Source: Scatophagus argus
Taxonomy: Eukaryota > Chordata > Actinopteri > Scatophagidae
Direction: 5' to 3'
Length of the DNA stretch: 64,000 nucleotides
NCBI RefSeq assembly: GCF_020382885.2
Contig: NC_058495.1
Coordinates: forward strand, 23,356,127-23,420,126
In this document: positions 34,228-46,570 of the stretch, one piece after another
How positions within the stretch are numbered: position 1 is the first letter of the stretch
Layout of the letters: each line of letters begins with the position of its first letter
Notes under the pieces: model-generated
Seen by the model: the letters and a program-made list of their open reading frames with translations, nothing else
What the model was told of the DNA's origin: nothing
Database searches by the model: none
Program-made: the position numbers and the translations under genes

Positions 34228-34640
34228 GAAAGTGCTGGGAGCTAAATGCCAGCATCAGCATGCTAACACACTCACAATGACGCTAACACACTGATCTTTA
34301 GGTTTAATATTTATCATGTTCACCATTTTAACAGGTGCCATTTACCCTGAAACTCAAATACAGCTGGGCCTGATGGTCACATAATTCATTTCGCAGGCAT
34401 TTGGTCATTTTCCAAAGAACTGGACAAATTTTAGTCACACCAGATGACCACCAAAGTGAATCATTTTTTTCCGTCGGAGAACATGACTCTTTTCAGTAAA
34501 TAACAAGAACAATCCATCCAATAACAGTTGATATATTTCACTTGCCGAGCTCATTGAGGTGCTAGCAGAACGTTCAGGGGATCAGTCAGTCAGTAGGATT
34601 CATCTTCTGGGGAAAACAAACATTTGTGCTAATAACCTGA
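34228..34640 (+). repeat. Degenerate copy of the teleost 'atcagcatgctaac' interspersed repeat
   Basis: Successive blocks (gccagcatcagcatgctaac, cacaatgacgctaacacact, catgttcaccattttaacag, cagctgggcctgatgg, ggcatttggtcattttcca, ggacaaattt, caatccatccaataacagtt, gatatatttcact, ggatcagtcagtcagtagga, ttcatcttctgggga) occur in the same order as a very common acanthomorph repeat with GCATGCTAACATGC and CAATCCATCCAATAGTTGTT blocks. It is non-coding. Class is unknown to me. Confidence 0.8.
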
Positions 34641-35728
34641 ATTCATAACTCAGTTGTAAACATAATTCAGTCCATATCAAGGTGGGGAACTGACCAATGT
34701 TGTCATCCCCCAAGTCAGCTTTCTTGCAGAGAGTTAGATGTTACCACTCTGTTCTCCACTTTTAAATTCCAAGCTAAGCTCACTGTGTCCTAACATAGCA
34801 AACTTTTCATCTAACTATCAGCAAGGAAGAAAATAATCGTATGTCCCAAAATGTCAAATTATTTCTTTGGAGCTAATGGGCTAAAATATTCCAAACTAGT
34901 GCTAAACACAAAATAGTACGTGGTTTTTCCTCACAACATACTCACATCAATAGTGAATTGAATGAAAAAAATCTTTGGAAATATAAGCTTTTATTAGTTG
35001 AAATCCAAACAAACAAGTCCTATACTGTGATAGTGTTCTACAAGCTGAACATGATAACTAATAGTCTGACACAAGAAAGATGAAAGAGAGGGATTTTCTT
35101 ATAAAAATACTCAACAAAAGGATTGGAGCTTAGAAAATATAAACCCAGTGGCACCGGTGGCTCTCTCTTACTCCTGGATAACTAACTGGGTTAACATTTT
35201 GTTTATCCTTACAGATAACATTAAGAACATATTCATGCCCATGTCCATTTTACTTACTTAGAGAGAGCATATTTAATGTTGAGAAGAACCGTATCAAAAG
35301 GACATGTACAACGACACATACAGCAACAGGTTCATCACAGCCAAGTCCCCAACCCTGTGCTGGATTACTATGCTTCCCCCCCGTCCCAGAATTCACGATC
35401 CACGTTTGCCTCGTCTCTGCCAGATATCTGTGTCATTTGGTGATAAGTTGTCCATGGCTCCTGAACACGGGCAGGCTGCAAAAACATCAACAAAAGAGTG
35501 TTTCTGCATACTGTAATTCACTCAGGACGATGACCGTTGTCCTCATAGCTGCTTGTCTCACAGGACAACAAAACACGAAGGCTGCGTTTCATATTACCAA
35601 AACCAAGAACTGCACATGAATAAAACCAAACTCCCCCTCTGTGATGCCTGCGAGGCCTTTATTTCATCTCAGAGAACTATTTTATCTTGCTTCCTGTTTT
35701 TATCTCGTCGTGAAACTGACACCTGCTC

Positions 35729-35760
<32 letters not shown>

Positions 35761-35920
35761 AGCAGATCCCAATGAACTGCCTAAATATGGTGAACAAAAG
35801 GTCTGCAGGAGAGTGAAAGGAGAAGCGGAACAAAAAACAAATAAGTAATGAAATTATAACAATACAGAGAGAGGGGGAGATAGAGAGACAGAGAAAGAGA
35901 GAGAGAGAGAGTAGGGTTGC
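34641..35920. other. Intergenic with (CA)n at 35727-35755 and GA-rich tract at 35866-35910
   Basis: A perfect CA tract and a long gagagaga/cagagag tract are present. The open frames over them come from the repeats. No gene was seen. Confidence 0.55.
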
Positions 35921-36074
35921 CACAATGGTGAGGAACAATTGTGCCGCGTCAATGGAAAAAGAGAGGTGGGGGGGAGAGGGCTATCTGGACAATAGAGCCG
36001 GTGACAGGAGCACAATGGCTGCAGTGTTTTCAATTAGACATTATCTCATAGACAGAGTGGCAGGTCTCATTGTG
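35921..36074. promoter_or_regulatory. Cluster of five SOX-type (ACAATG/ACAATA/ACAATT) motifs
   Basis: CACAATGG at 35921, AACAATTGTG at 35934, GGACAATAG at about 35988, CACAATGG at 36011 and its reverse CATTGTG at 36068 all lie within about 155 bases, next to an AT motif CAATTAGACATTATC. This looks like an enhancer-type site array. Function is inferred only from motif density. Confidence 0.3.
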
Positions 36075-39000
36075 CGAGGGGGCTATTTCAGGGCTGCCTT
36101 TGTGTGGGGCAGTGCCATACTCCCCCACCCCTCCTGGACCCTCTACTCCATGAATCCACCCCCCTCACACCCTCGCCCCCGCAGAGGCCCTGTTATCTTG
36201 TGTGCGGCTGTGTGCATTTGTGCATGTATGTGTGAGCCCGTGGACAGAGAGCAGGCCTTTTTGTGTGGTTGATTATTTGCTTTCCATCAGCAGAGGGCAA
36301 AGTGTGGCCAACTACACGGCCGAGAGCTGCAGCAAGATGGAGGGAGAATTGGAGGGGGGGGTGGGAGGCCGAAGGTGATGGGTGTCAGTTGGCAGGAGAG
36401 CCCGGGCCCCATCCGGCTGACCCGTGATGTTCAAGCTCACAGCTGAGTTGTGTTTGCCGACACTGACCGGACTGCCCATCGGCCCTCCAGGGAGACTTTC
36501 TGCAGAGTATTTCGCACATCACTATCGATTCAATCAGGTCATTGTGGTCTCTGTATCTCTATAGGGCAATGTTTGCAAAAACAGCTCTCGCATTCGGCTT
36601 GACATGCTTCCGCTGTGTTGTTTTGCTGCATTCAGCGGATGAGGCTTCGGAAAAGAGGGTGTTGCGGTGTGCTTGCTTCTAAGAAATAATTCGAACTGCG
36701 CTTATCGGACGGGAGCATCTGTAACATTTTGACACGCACACAAAAACGGTTGTTTCGACAAGCCTCATTTATCCGCCCTGTGCGGTTTGCTATGGGTCGG
36801 TATGTGTGTGCTGTTTGTCGCTTTGCCTTTCGCATGTTGGTGAAGCCACCTTGTTCTGTCTAAATGCGCACATAAGCAGATCTGTGTGATTGCTGTGATA
36901 TTGTGTCAGCTAAGCAGAATAATCGTTTGAGGTTTTTCCACTGTTGGTGTTTATCTCAGAGACTGTCAGCCTGTCAGGGGCCCTCCCCACCCCTCCCTCT
37001 GGTGTGCATGGTACAGTCCACATTTAGGCTGGATGGAATGGGTCACAGGTTGCAGGTGAAGAGGATGGTTATAAAACTGTACTAATGGCTCGTGGGTAAA
37101 AGGTTAAATCTCACTAATCAAAACAAGATGGCTACATATCTGCACACATTAAGTGCTCATGCATTCATAGAGTTGTTTTGTGATGATGAATAGCCGGTAA
37201 TCAAAAGAGAAACTTTGTAAAGTCACACCAGTTCACTGGTCAGCGTCACCATTAGCCATCTGACTTTGCTGAAATTCTGGCGATGGGTGTGGGACTTCTT
37301 CGTTCTTGTCAATTGGGCTTTCAGTACCATCAGAATTGTTCCTGATGACATGTTAGCTTCCACGTTTGACTTTTCATGCGAGGGAAGTCAGTGACATCTC
37401 CATCACTATGTGTGAAAACAGGTGAGAAGGTGAGTTAAAGTTCACTCGGAGTCTGACCCAAAAAAATGTTTTTGAATTTGCAAATTCCAGATCATGACAG
37501 AAGTGATGATTTCACTCAAAAACAAATATAAGTAAATGACTTTAGAAAAAACATATCAGTCATATAAACTGTGAAATCCTGTGATATCTCAACACTGTAA
37601 CAAAAACATGTAGACTTAAAGACACTAATACATAACTTGAAATAAAATATGACGTGATGATCCTGAAACTGGTAACTTTCAGCTTTATTTTTTTGTTTTT
37701 CATAATTTATTTTTTATTATTTATGTTTTACCTTTCACATTGACAGATGAAAAAAAGTATTCTGTATTTGTATTTCATTTGATGTATAAATTAATAAAGA
37801 ATAAAATACGGCCTAATATCTGCATTTTATTTGAACTTTGTCCTCAAAAATCAACAAATTGCGTCATCAGAAATGTTGATTTATGTTACTTAACAAGGGA
37901 CTGCACTGATCTTCATTAATTATTTAAATAAATAATTGCAAGAACACTGCAAGAATATACCAGGATACTATCAACATAAATATGATTATTGTATATTTTA
38001 CGAAAACCACAGATTCTGTAACATCCTCGCAGTGTCGAGGCAGCAAAAGAAAATACTATCAAGAAAGATAAGATCAAACGCAAATGTACAACTGGGTAAC
38101 TTCATAAGCATGACCATCATTTGGTCTTTTCTGTTTCTGGAGCAAAATGGTCTGACAAAAAGTTGTGCACTAGTTATTTATGACCAAATCTGTTTGAGTG
38201 TCCACTGCTGCTGGAAACACTGACCTAAAACCCTTTCTTCTAGCGTTTCTCATAGTCTATTTTTGTACTCTGAACCAGTTCTGTGACACAACAAACTCTT
38301 GATGAGGGTCATTTTGTGGGACTAACACAATAACACTTTGGTTTAAAAACGTTTTAATCAGTGGACTGAGCTGCTGCAGCGTTTGGATGGATGAAAAACT
38401 TACAGAAAGCTGTGCTGTGTGTCGTGTTTCCTCCATTCTGAAGGTGACTCAGTCCCACATCATTTCAAACAAGAAAGATAAATTTTGATATCACAATGTA
38501 TTAAAACTTTACTTAAAAAGCTTTCACGGCGGTTTTGAACTTGTGTCCAAAGCCAGATTTCATGGAGTGAAGCATACTGACATGACGGACGACTGCGGGT
38601 GTCTCATTGTTTTCGTTGTTGGTGCAGTCCATCGTCCCAGAACCTAACTGATATTTAAGTATCTTCTGTATATCATCCCGACATGCCTGGTTTGAGTCAT
38701 TTAGTGAGTCCGTGTGTGTGTGTGAGGAACAGAGCGAAGCGGCAGGTATAGGCTGTGCAGTCAGCAGCCCTCAGATAGAGCAGATATTTATCTAATGGCT
38801 AAAAAGGAGACAGCAGTCGAGTGACCTGATTCCAGTCTCTAGCATCAGAATCTGACAACCCCAGAAAAGAAGGGGCAAACTGGGACACAGGAAGACACTG
38901 TGGGTAATTGACTTCAGTTGAGGTCAGGGTTGTTATAACATGTTGCATGTAGATTATGATGGGCTGCTCATACAAAACAAGCCTCCAGCAACTGCCACTG

Positions 39001-40485
39001 TGGCCACGGGGGCTTGTTTTGGTGTGATTATTAAAAACCCCCACACATTTGTTCTCATAACGTGTTTCCTGCCAGTAACATTTCTGGTGAATCGTCAGAC
39101 GCTGCAAACAGATAAATAAGTGTTCCTTATAATTAAACCATTAAATAAATAAATAAAGACTTATATTCTGCTAGATGATGCTCTTGATTTTATTGGTATG
39201 TATTAATGTACATATTTTGATGTCTTTTCCCTCAGTTGATTATATAATGCAAATATGTATTTATATCTCAACATCATCTGAGATAGAAATGGGTGACAGA
39301 TTTCAGCTTCAGTGCTCCTTTTCATTGATTCACCCAGAATCAATTGATTCTATGTGCTAACTGCAAAACCTCCCACAGGTGGTTGGGATCTGGCGATTGT
39401 GAAGGCAGTAGCATATGATGCAATTGTGGATAATGATATGCGCACACACTCTATTGGCCAATGCCAATAACATGGCCATATTATCGCGTGTCAGCCATTC
39501 AGTGAGCCAGTCAGCCCTCTCACTCCGTATGGAAACATTTGCATTCATCATGTCATCACATGTAAAATATGACATTTTGCATGAAAATGTACCATGCGAA
39601 TTTTGTTGTTATGACGTGTGAATTCAAATGTGAAATATCTGAAAATTGCACACGTCTAGGTGTCATTTGTGATGTGTATGTCACCCATTTACATGTTCAG
39701 TGTGTGATCGAGTGGTATGAATCCGCTGGTGCTGTTAAATATTAAACCAAGCAAACTGTGAAAAAATTAAACAGTAACAAGAGCCTCATGCAGACGGATG
39801 GAACACGAACATGCACAAACTTGATCCTGCTGACTGAAATACTTTCTTGTATTGAGTGACATTGAAAACCTTGTTGGTTTAGTCCGGTGAAATAAATTTT
39901 GTTATTGGCAACAAATCTCATGAAAAGACCACGACAGACCAATGAGGAAAACAGCCACCTGCAGCTACAAGCGCTGCTTTTAACATTACACAGTCATTTG
40001 ATCTGCTATTCATGTAAAAACTGACTGATTAGCACAGCTTTGATGATTATGTTCTTGACAATGTGGTTAGAAAAATTCTGAAAACCAAAGAATGAGACGC
40101 AGTGAGAATCTGAGGATCATTAGTCATCATCATCACATTGTAACGTCTGAGTTAAAATCAAAGTTTTCTGTAGAGATGGCCAAAGCTTTCCATGTGCTTC
40201 ACTGCCTGTAAGCCTCCAACTCCTACTGTAAAGTAATTTTCACTGATACATTTCTACTAAACCCTGGTCACAACAATCATACCTATTTTTATGCTCTATT
40301 TATAGTCTGCTGTATTCTTATTTCAATGGTTCAGTATCCTCACGGGAATCATTAAAGTTTCATCTTCTTAACAACCTGGCACACAACTATGGAAACTCTG
40401 GTGCCGAAAGGTTACAAATACACACTGAGGCTGTACAGCACAGAGTACGGAGATACAAAGCCACACAGGAACCTACAGCTGTAGT
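36075..40485. other. Intergenic; GC-richer to 36.5 kb then AT-rich, no gene
   Basis: 36100-36470 is C/G-rich (ccccctcacaccctcgcccc, gagcccgggccccatccgg) without an exon I can support. From 37.4 kb the sequence is AT-rich with no gene or named repeat. Confidence 0.45.
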
Positions 40486-40487
40486 AC

Positions 40488-40803
40488 AGTCCCAGTGGTG
40501 GTAGAAATATTCCCATCCTTTGCTTAGGTAAACCATTACTAAAAGCAAGAATACCTCATTCAAAAGGTCATTTTAGTAAAGGCATGTAAGTATGAGATGC
40601 AAAATTTACTTATAGTGCGAAAAGTAAAAGTACTCAGTGCAGTAAAATGTTCCCTGCTGGTGCTTTATTATGTATATGTGATGTTTTATTTATTTATTTT
40701 TTTAAGTAGAATATTTGCCTTTGAGATATAGTGGAGCAGAAGTATAAAGCTGTGCTTCAAATTTTTACTCAAACTTGAGTAAATGTACTTCATTCCTCCA
40801 CCG
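40488..40803. repeat. Teleost 'aagtaaaagtactcagtgcagtaaaatgttcc' interspersed repeat with inverted ends
   Basis: Left part agtggtggtagaaatattcc, then aaagtaaaagtactcagtgc, agtaaaatgttccctgctgg and gctttattatgtatatgtga follow the order of a common fish repeat. The right part, read on the minus strand, gives ggtggaggaatgaagtacat, ttactcaag and atacttctgctccactatat, the opposite end of related elements. AGTGGTGG-like ends in inverted orientation suggest a non-autonomous DNA transposon. No coding. Confidence 0.7.
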
Positions 40804-43165
40804 TGTAGCCGAGCCTGGCAGAACAAAGACAGCAAGCTGGCGCTGCTCAGCAAGGCTTGGCGGGCTTCATCAGGACAGATGAAGGTACACAACCTGAAAG
40901 CAGGACGGAGAATAAAACACAGCTTAGGCACTATGTTTTCTGTGTGGTTTGTTTGGATAAAATCACATATTTGTGAGGCTCTGGAGGCACCATCAGCTGT
41001 GCTTTCTGCAGCATGAACAAGTTTGAACAAGAACGAGAGGTGCTGAGCTCCCATCGTCTGTATTTGGTCTTAAATAACACAACTGGTTGTTATGAATTAG
41101 TTAGGAATTATTCCTGTGCAGTGTAAACGAACTCGAGTTCCCCCTCAGGCAAAGTTGAGACTAATGTTTTTGCTTCTATGTAAACATGCCCTAAATTTTG
41201 GAACTACTGTTTCAATAATTTGGGGGTTTTGAGGGATGTAAACAGGAAGTTTAATGTTGCCACAGAGTCAGTTAGCCGCAACATGAGCCAACTGCAGCCT
41301 TTTATTTGTTCAGATTTTGGCAAACTGGCATCTATTAGGCAAATATTAGCAGTTCCTGTTTGTTTATGAATCTACAGAAAACTATCACCAAATTAATTCA
41401 GAGCTGAAAAATCTCAAAAACCTCTAAGTCACACTGAATCTGTATGCGTGCCGTGAATTTGACTGAGTTATGACTCTGAACAGGAAGACAAATTTATCCC
41501 AAGCTAAAGGTCCAGAAAGGTCATTTTTGTCCCAGTACATCTCAGGGTGTGAATGTTCTGCCTTTCATACAGATGACACAAAAAGCACAATGTGGATGAG
41601 TCCATGTGCACAAATGATATTTCGTGGCTACCTGACAAACTGCCGTGATGCTGTGATGAACTGTATGTTTTCAGTTTGAGGTTAGGGGTGATGTCGTGCA
41701 TACTCTGTTATACTGAGAAGTTTTTATGTGTGTTAATATTCTGCATAGCTCATTCATGTGAATATAGAAAACAAAAATTTAGGGACACCGGCCAATACAT
41801 GTCTTGAGAACCATGAGAACTACAATAGAAAAAGAATGTATAGACTCTACAACCACTGACGCTGTAGAACAACTTTGTTTATTATGTCCAGCCTTATGAG
41901 ATCCCTTTCCCAGTGTAGGACACAGACCTCACCTCCACACGTCCATCACATCATGGTGCAAAAGCTCTGCGTTGGACTACAATATTTCACCCCACAGGCA
42001 CGAGTGTGTGTGAGTGTGTGTGTGTAGTTGAAATGCAAAATGCTGCTCATTTTATTCTCTTGCTTGAGAGATCAGTAGGCCAACTTATGTTCCAAAAGTT
42101 CAGCTCTGAATAGCAACTATTCATGCACGTTTGACTGCTTTGCACCCTGCGCTCTGCCCTAGTGTGAGCAAATGCAAATCTTGGTAATAATTGACATGAA
42201 AATTGCACTTCACAGCTTGATTGTTGCTGGAACTGCACCTCTGCCCCCACACTGGCACAGTTAACTTCACTGTCTGTCACCAAAATAACAAACAGGCACA
42301 AGTACACAATAAACCTGGTAATGAATTCGCACTGTGGTGTGTGGTGCCATGAGAGCACAGTGTTTCAGTCTGTCCAACATGTGGACGTGTCACATGTCAA
42401 AATATGTCTTTTCTGACAGAAGACCACACGCTGATTGTAACAAATACATGAAGCACAATATGAAATGCTGTTGTCATGTACACCAGACGGACCCGTTTTT
42501 ATGAATGCTGGCGGTTTTGTGAATATTAATATGGCATTGTGTGGCGTGTGCAATTTTATTATTGTCTTTGTTTTTTCCAGCGTTAAACTGTCTTCAGAAT
42601 AAAAGCAGCCGAGACACTTTTTAACATGAACACAGCAAACACCACAGCAATATCTGCGCACAAACACAATATAAATTCTCATTATAATACAGAACATATA
42701 CAAATTGCACAAACCAAAACTTCTACAAACCTTCTCACAGGAGTCCTCTGGTCGTAGTATTTGAGATATGAGATCACATACTGACAATATAAACTTTGTT
42801 CCAATGAAGACAGTTAATTTCAAAGTGCCGCTAACTCTCCTAACAAAGTTCCAAGTTTATTAAGTTAAATCTTCATCATTTCTTTGCCACAACATCCACA
42901 ACATCCAGGTGCCAGTGGGGGGGTCCAACATCTGGAGCAGCTGCATTCACACAGCTGTGCTATGGACACTGGCCACCTGGCGCAGATTAACACATGCTAG
43001 CTAATCCTGATTGGTTGTTTGATTTTTTTGAAAAAATAAAACAAAACAAAAAAAACCAAACAACAATAACAACTAAATACAAAAGTATGAGCACTTACAA
43101 ACACACTTTTTTGAATTTGTGACATGCAATGATCACAATTAGTTATTTCAACCAAATTTATTATT
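40804..43165. other. Intergenic, no gene recognised
   Basis: Several chance open frames exist (for example 152 codons on the minus strand at 42365-42823) but none shows a domain or splice context. Confidence 0.5.
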
Positions 43166-43171
43166 AAATAA

Positions 43172-43330
43172 TATCAGAATCAGAATCAGAATCAGAATTC
43201 CTTTATTAATCCCTGGAGGGAAATTCTTGTTTTTACTGCAACTTTAAAACACTGTTTGGGTGAACAGAAAGTACAGTCTTTACATCTGGGGATGCAAGGA
43301 AAACAACATGGCAGACAAAACGATAAAAAA
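43172..43330 (-). repeat. 3' tail of a LINE, minus strand, with (ATTCTG)n end
   Basis: On the minus strand the sequence reads caagaatttccctccaggga, ttaataaagg, then AATTCTGATTCTGATTCTGA. This is the typical 3' terminus of fish CR1/L2-like LINEs (TTTCCC…GGGATTAATAAAG followed by the ATTCTG microsatellite). The tail words are the same as those at the centre of the palindrome at 23526-23651. The body upstream (43240-43330) fades into unrecognised sequence. Confidence 0.75.
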
Positions 43331-43730
43331 AAGAAAATCTTTCAACACTTAAAATAATACAGATCAGATAACAAGCGTAAAACAAGGCTAAAGTAAGCTA
43401 AAACGGATGAAATTAACAAAGGAATCATTTAACACAGAAATTACATTCATCTTAAATTCTGTCATCGGTAGACTGTTGTGTAAAATGAACAAACATATCA
43501 AATGAGACAAAATCAGACAATCAGCCTCCCACATTACCATAATAAGCTTGTGTTTTACTACATGTCATTAATTCATTAATTCTTCTTCTTCTTCCACAGA
43601 AATGGCAAATGGAACTTAAGCCAATGTGACTGAAACATAATATACTATATATACAATATGGTAAAAATAACATTCATAACATTGGGTTGCCGCTTGTTGT
43701 CATTTAGCATTCAGTAAATAGAGTTTCCCT

Positions 43731-43834
43731 CCGTTGTTTGGATGCATTGTCAGAAACAATGGCGCCTGCTTTTTAGAATAGGTGACACAAACAGCATCAC
43801 CGTGATTCAGTTTGTAAAATAGTAAATGCCTGCT
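43731..43834 (-). repeat. Diverged local duplicate, copy A
   Basis: Aligns with copy B at 44268-44371. In the ungapped last 54 positions I count 40 identical bases, sharing ggtgaca, aaaca and aaatnc-atgct-type blocks. On the minus strand the segment reads …LLFYKLNHGDAVCVTYSKKQAPLF… and is open to a TAA at 43700, while copy B reads LLFCKLKCGLVVSVTS…. I do not recognise the family. Confidence 0.5.
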
Positions 43835-44267
43835 TGCAATGTCATTGTGTTCCGAAACTCTGCATAACATTAACAAAATCACATAACTGTGCGTGAAAAG
43901 CAAAATACAACAACAACAGCAACAAAAATTCCTCACTGAAGGAAAAACAGGCGAAAATAAAAGGAAATATTTAAAATATTTTTACTTCGCTGAGGGAATG
44001 AGACGTCGCTCACAGCCCGAAGGAAGCTGAAAACCAGCTTGGCCTTCAACAACATAAGTGGTTGAGGAAAGTGTTGAGAAGGACAGCATAAAGTGCTCTC
44101 TAGTCCATATCTTACCTGCAGCTCATTGATTACATGACAGTTTTGCATCTACAATTGCTGCCCTGATTTCATTTGTTCTTTCCTTTAAATACCTCCTCTG
44201 GCGCACTGCTGTGTCTCACAGCTGCATGTCCTCCTCCCTCCTCTTCCATATTTTGACACACTTTGTC

Positions 44268-44371
44268 TCTGTTGTCTGGATGTGCTGTTGGAGACAAAAG
44301 GTCCAGTTTTGAGGAGAGGTGACAGAAACAACAAGACCACATTTCAATTTGCAAAACAGCAAATCCATGCT
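44268..44371 (-). repeat. Diverged local duplicate, copy B
   Basis: Partner of copy A about 540 bases to the left, same orientation. It could be two insertions of one repeat, an old tandem duplication, or remnants of duplicated exons. Confidence 0.5.
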
Positions 44372-44945
44372 ATGAGTTTTGAAAGCTCCTCATACAGTCA
44401 GTTCACACATGCACTCATTTAGTGATGAATGCTAAAAATAAAGTTAATAAAAGATCTTAGGTGACACGCTTACTTCTCTTAATCTTGTGTAAATAATAGT
44501 GTGTTGTTCTGACTGCATTACTTTTAGTTGTGGATACCTAATAGATTAAAAACAAGTTTGTCCATATAAAACAGAAAATATTTTCCATCGACGTGGAGAC
44601 ACTCACCAAAATGACAGAAGGACAAATGGACATCCAGCAGTTTTTATGGACTTGTGTGCTGGAGGTTCTGACCTCTCAGGGCTGCAGGTGTAGCCTAACT
44701 GCAGCTCTTCAGTCAGGTAGAATAACAGCTGTCGGATAGAGTTGATTGTAACCTCACTGTGTGGGACTGCCTGAACAAAATTACCCAGAACTCCTAGCTG
44801 ATGCTGAGGGGTCACTTTATCTTATCGGTAGAGGTTCTTTCAGTGCTCGAACCTCCAGGCTGGCAGTCAGGAGGCATTTAAGAAGAGCAAAACATCACAA
44901 CACAGAGACAGCATGTAGCTGCACAGAAAAGCATGAAGTGCTCAG

Positions 44946-44994
<49 letters not shown>

Positions 44995-45366
44995 AGAGAG
45001 AAAAACACTGAAAGGATGAACTGAAGAGAAAAAAGGGACATTACTTTGAAAGTGGAAGAAAAGAGAAAAGTGAGGGGAAAAGGGAAGGGAAAAAGAGAAA
45101 AGGGGAGATGGAGAGAAGAAAGGAGAAGTGTAGAAAAGGGTTTTGTAATCTTGGTATAGTGGTGTTGTGCCGTCTCCATGGCGACAGGCACAAAGGCCTG
45201 TGGTTGGCCATTGATGGCTAATTGTATTCTTCACAGCTCTTTTGTTAATTGTTGTCTGCCCAGCTCCCACTTCCTGCTGGGCCACGGCACAAAGCCATGA
45301 ACAGGAGGGATTAGAAATGGCACATCAGCTCCACCAATGCACAACCAAGCTCTCTGTACACCGTTT

Positions 45367-45425
<59 letters not shown>

Positions 45426-46004
45426 CTCCTTGTCCCCATGGAGCCGCACCTCCTTTTATCTTCTCCTCACCGTGTGCACTCCCGTGACCTCAGCGATTCT
45501 TTCTTTCTTTCTTGATACGAGCTTCTTCTTCTGATATTCTGTGAGCTCAGTTTACTTATTTGCCAGCGTTATTCACACTGATGTAAACAAGACAAGCTTT
45601 CCTTGCAGGTTCACACTAATGCAGATACATTTAAAAATCTTTTTCTTTTGTCACTGCTTGTTGTTGTCAGCACCACGCCACCATTTTCCTACACTGAAAA
45701 CATGCTGGTGTATCAGTGACTTTTCAAAATCATGGACAAGGTGCAGCACTTCCTCTTTGCAGTAATGTTAAGAAACTATTCAGAAAGTAGGCGTTGACAC
45801 TGACATATGACACTTTTTCTGTTTCTGTTGTGAGAGGACTGTCCTTATGTGGAAAAAAATCTGATGAACAAGCAGTTAAACGTTAAACGTATCATCTGAC
45901 AGCGGAAACAGAAATCATCAATGCCAGTAACTCCAAAGGTATTCGACATCTGACACTGCATTCTAAGTGCATGGATATTTGGCCCTTTGTGGGTGTGACA
46001 GCCT
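44372..46004. other. Intergenic with long (TG)n and (CT)n tracts
   Basis: (TG)n at 44946-44993 and (CT)n at about 45367-45418 are the largest simple repeats in the window. The purine-rich run at 45020-45135 (gagaaaaggggagatggaga) is another biased tract. Open frames here are repeat artefacts. Confidence 0.65.
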
Positions 46005-46352
46005 CTGCTCTTCTGAGAATGCTTTCCTAGAAAGAATGCTTTCTATAGGATTTTGGAGCGTTTCTGTCCAGGTTTTTGTCCATTCATGCAGCGGAGTGTT
46101 TGTGGGCTCTGGCATTGGCTCGTCCCCGGGTTGGTCGAGGGGGTTGAGGTCAGGGTTCTGTGAGGGTCAGTCGGGTTCTTCCGCACCAGACTCATTCAGT
46201 TGTGTGGATCTTGCTTTGTGCACTGGGGTACAGTCCTGCTGGGGTGGAGGGGAGGCCTTCCCTGTCCAAAACTGTCCAAAAAGTCTTCGTGTGCTGGTAG
46301 TAAGGGGGTCGAGCCCAACCCTTGAAAAACAGCCCCATACCACACCTGAATT
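46005..46352 (-). pseudogene. Tc1-like transposase fragment (C-terminal half)
   Basis: The minus strand reads GVVWGCFSRVGLDPL, then DCTPVHKARSTQLNE, SGAEEPD, a stop where Trp is expected, then PSQNPDLNPLDQPGDE and ETLQNPIESILSRKA. These correspond to the Tc1/mariner catalytic-core blocks (MVWGCFS…, QHDCAPVHKA…, WPAQSPDLNPIEHLWDEL…, ETLQNLVESLP). The catalytic acidic residues in the second and third blocks can still be placed but stops, deletions and substitutions make it dead. No terminal inverted repeat was found. Confidence 0.88.
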
Positions 46353-46534
46353 TAATAATAAAAAGATACCTTTGTCTGTATAGTGTATTTGGAAACACAA
46401 AGCAAATGATCACAGGAGACGGAACCAAGCAGGGTAAGTGGCCATGTTTGTTAAAATGTTGCATCACTTCAGCCACTGATGGTTGCAGTAATACTGTAGG
46501 CACCATTGTGTTGTTTCCTATAACGATCATTACA

Positions 46535-46570
46535 TGAGGAGGAGGAGGAGGAGGAGGAGGAGGAAGAGGA
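46535..46570. repeat. (GGA)n trinucleotide repeat
   Basis: About ten GGA units followed by aagagg. The poly-proline stretch on the opposite strand is an artefact of this repeat. Confidence 0.9.

Noticed and set aside
42365..42823. 152-codon minus-strand open frame
   Set aside because: Cys-rich, low-complexity translation of AT-rich sequence with no domain, no splice sites and no repeat match.
44878..45534. Open frames of 65-135 codons around 45 kb
   Set aside because: They are translations of (TG)n, (CT)n and purine-rich tracts on both strands.
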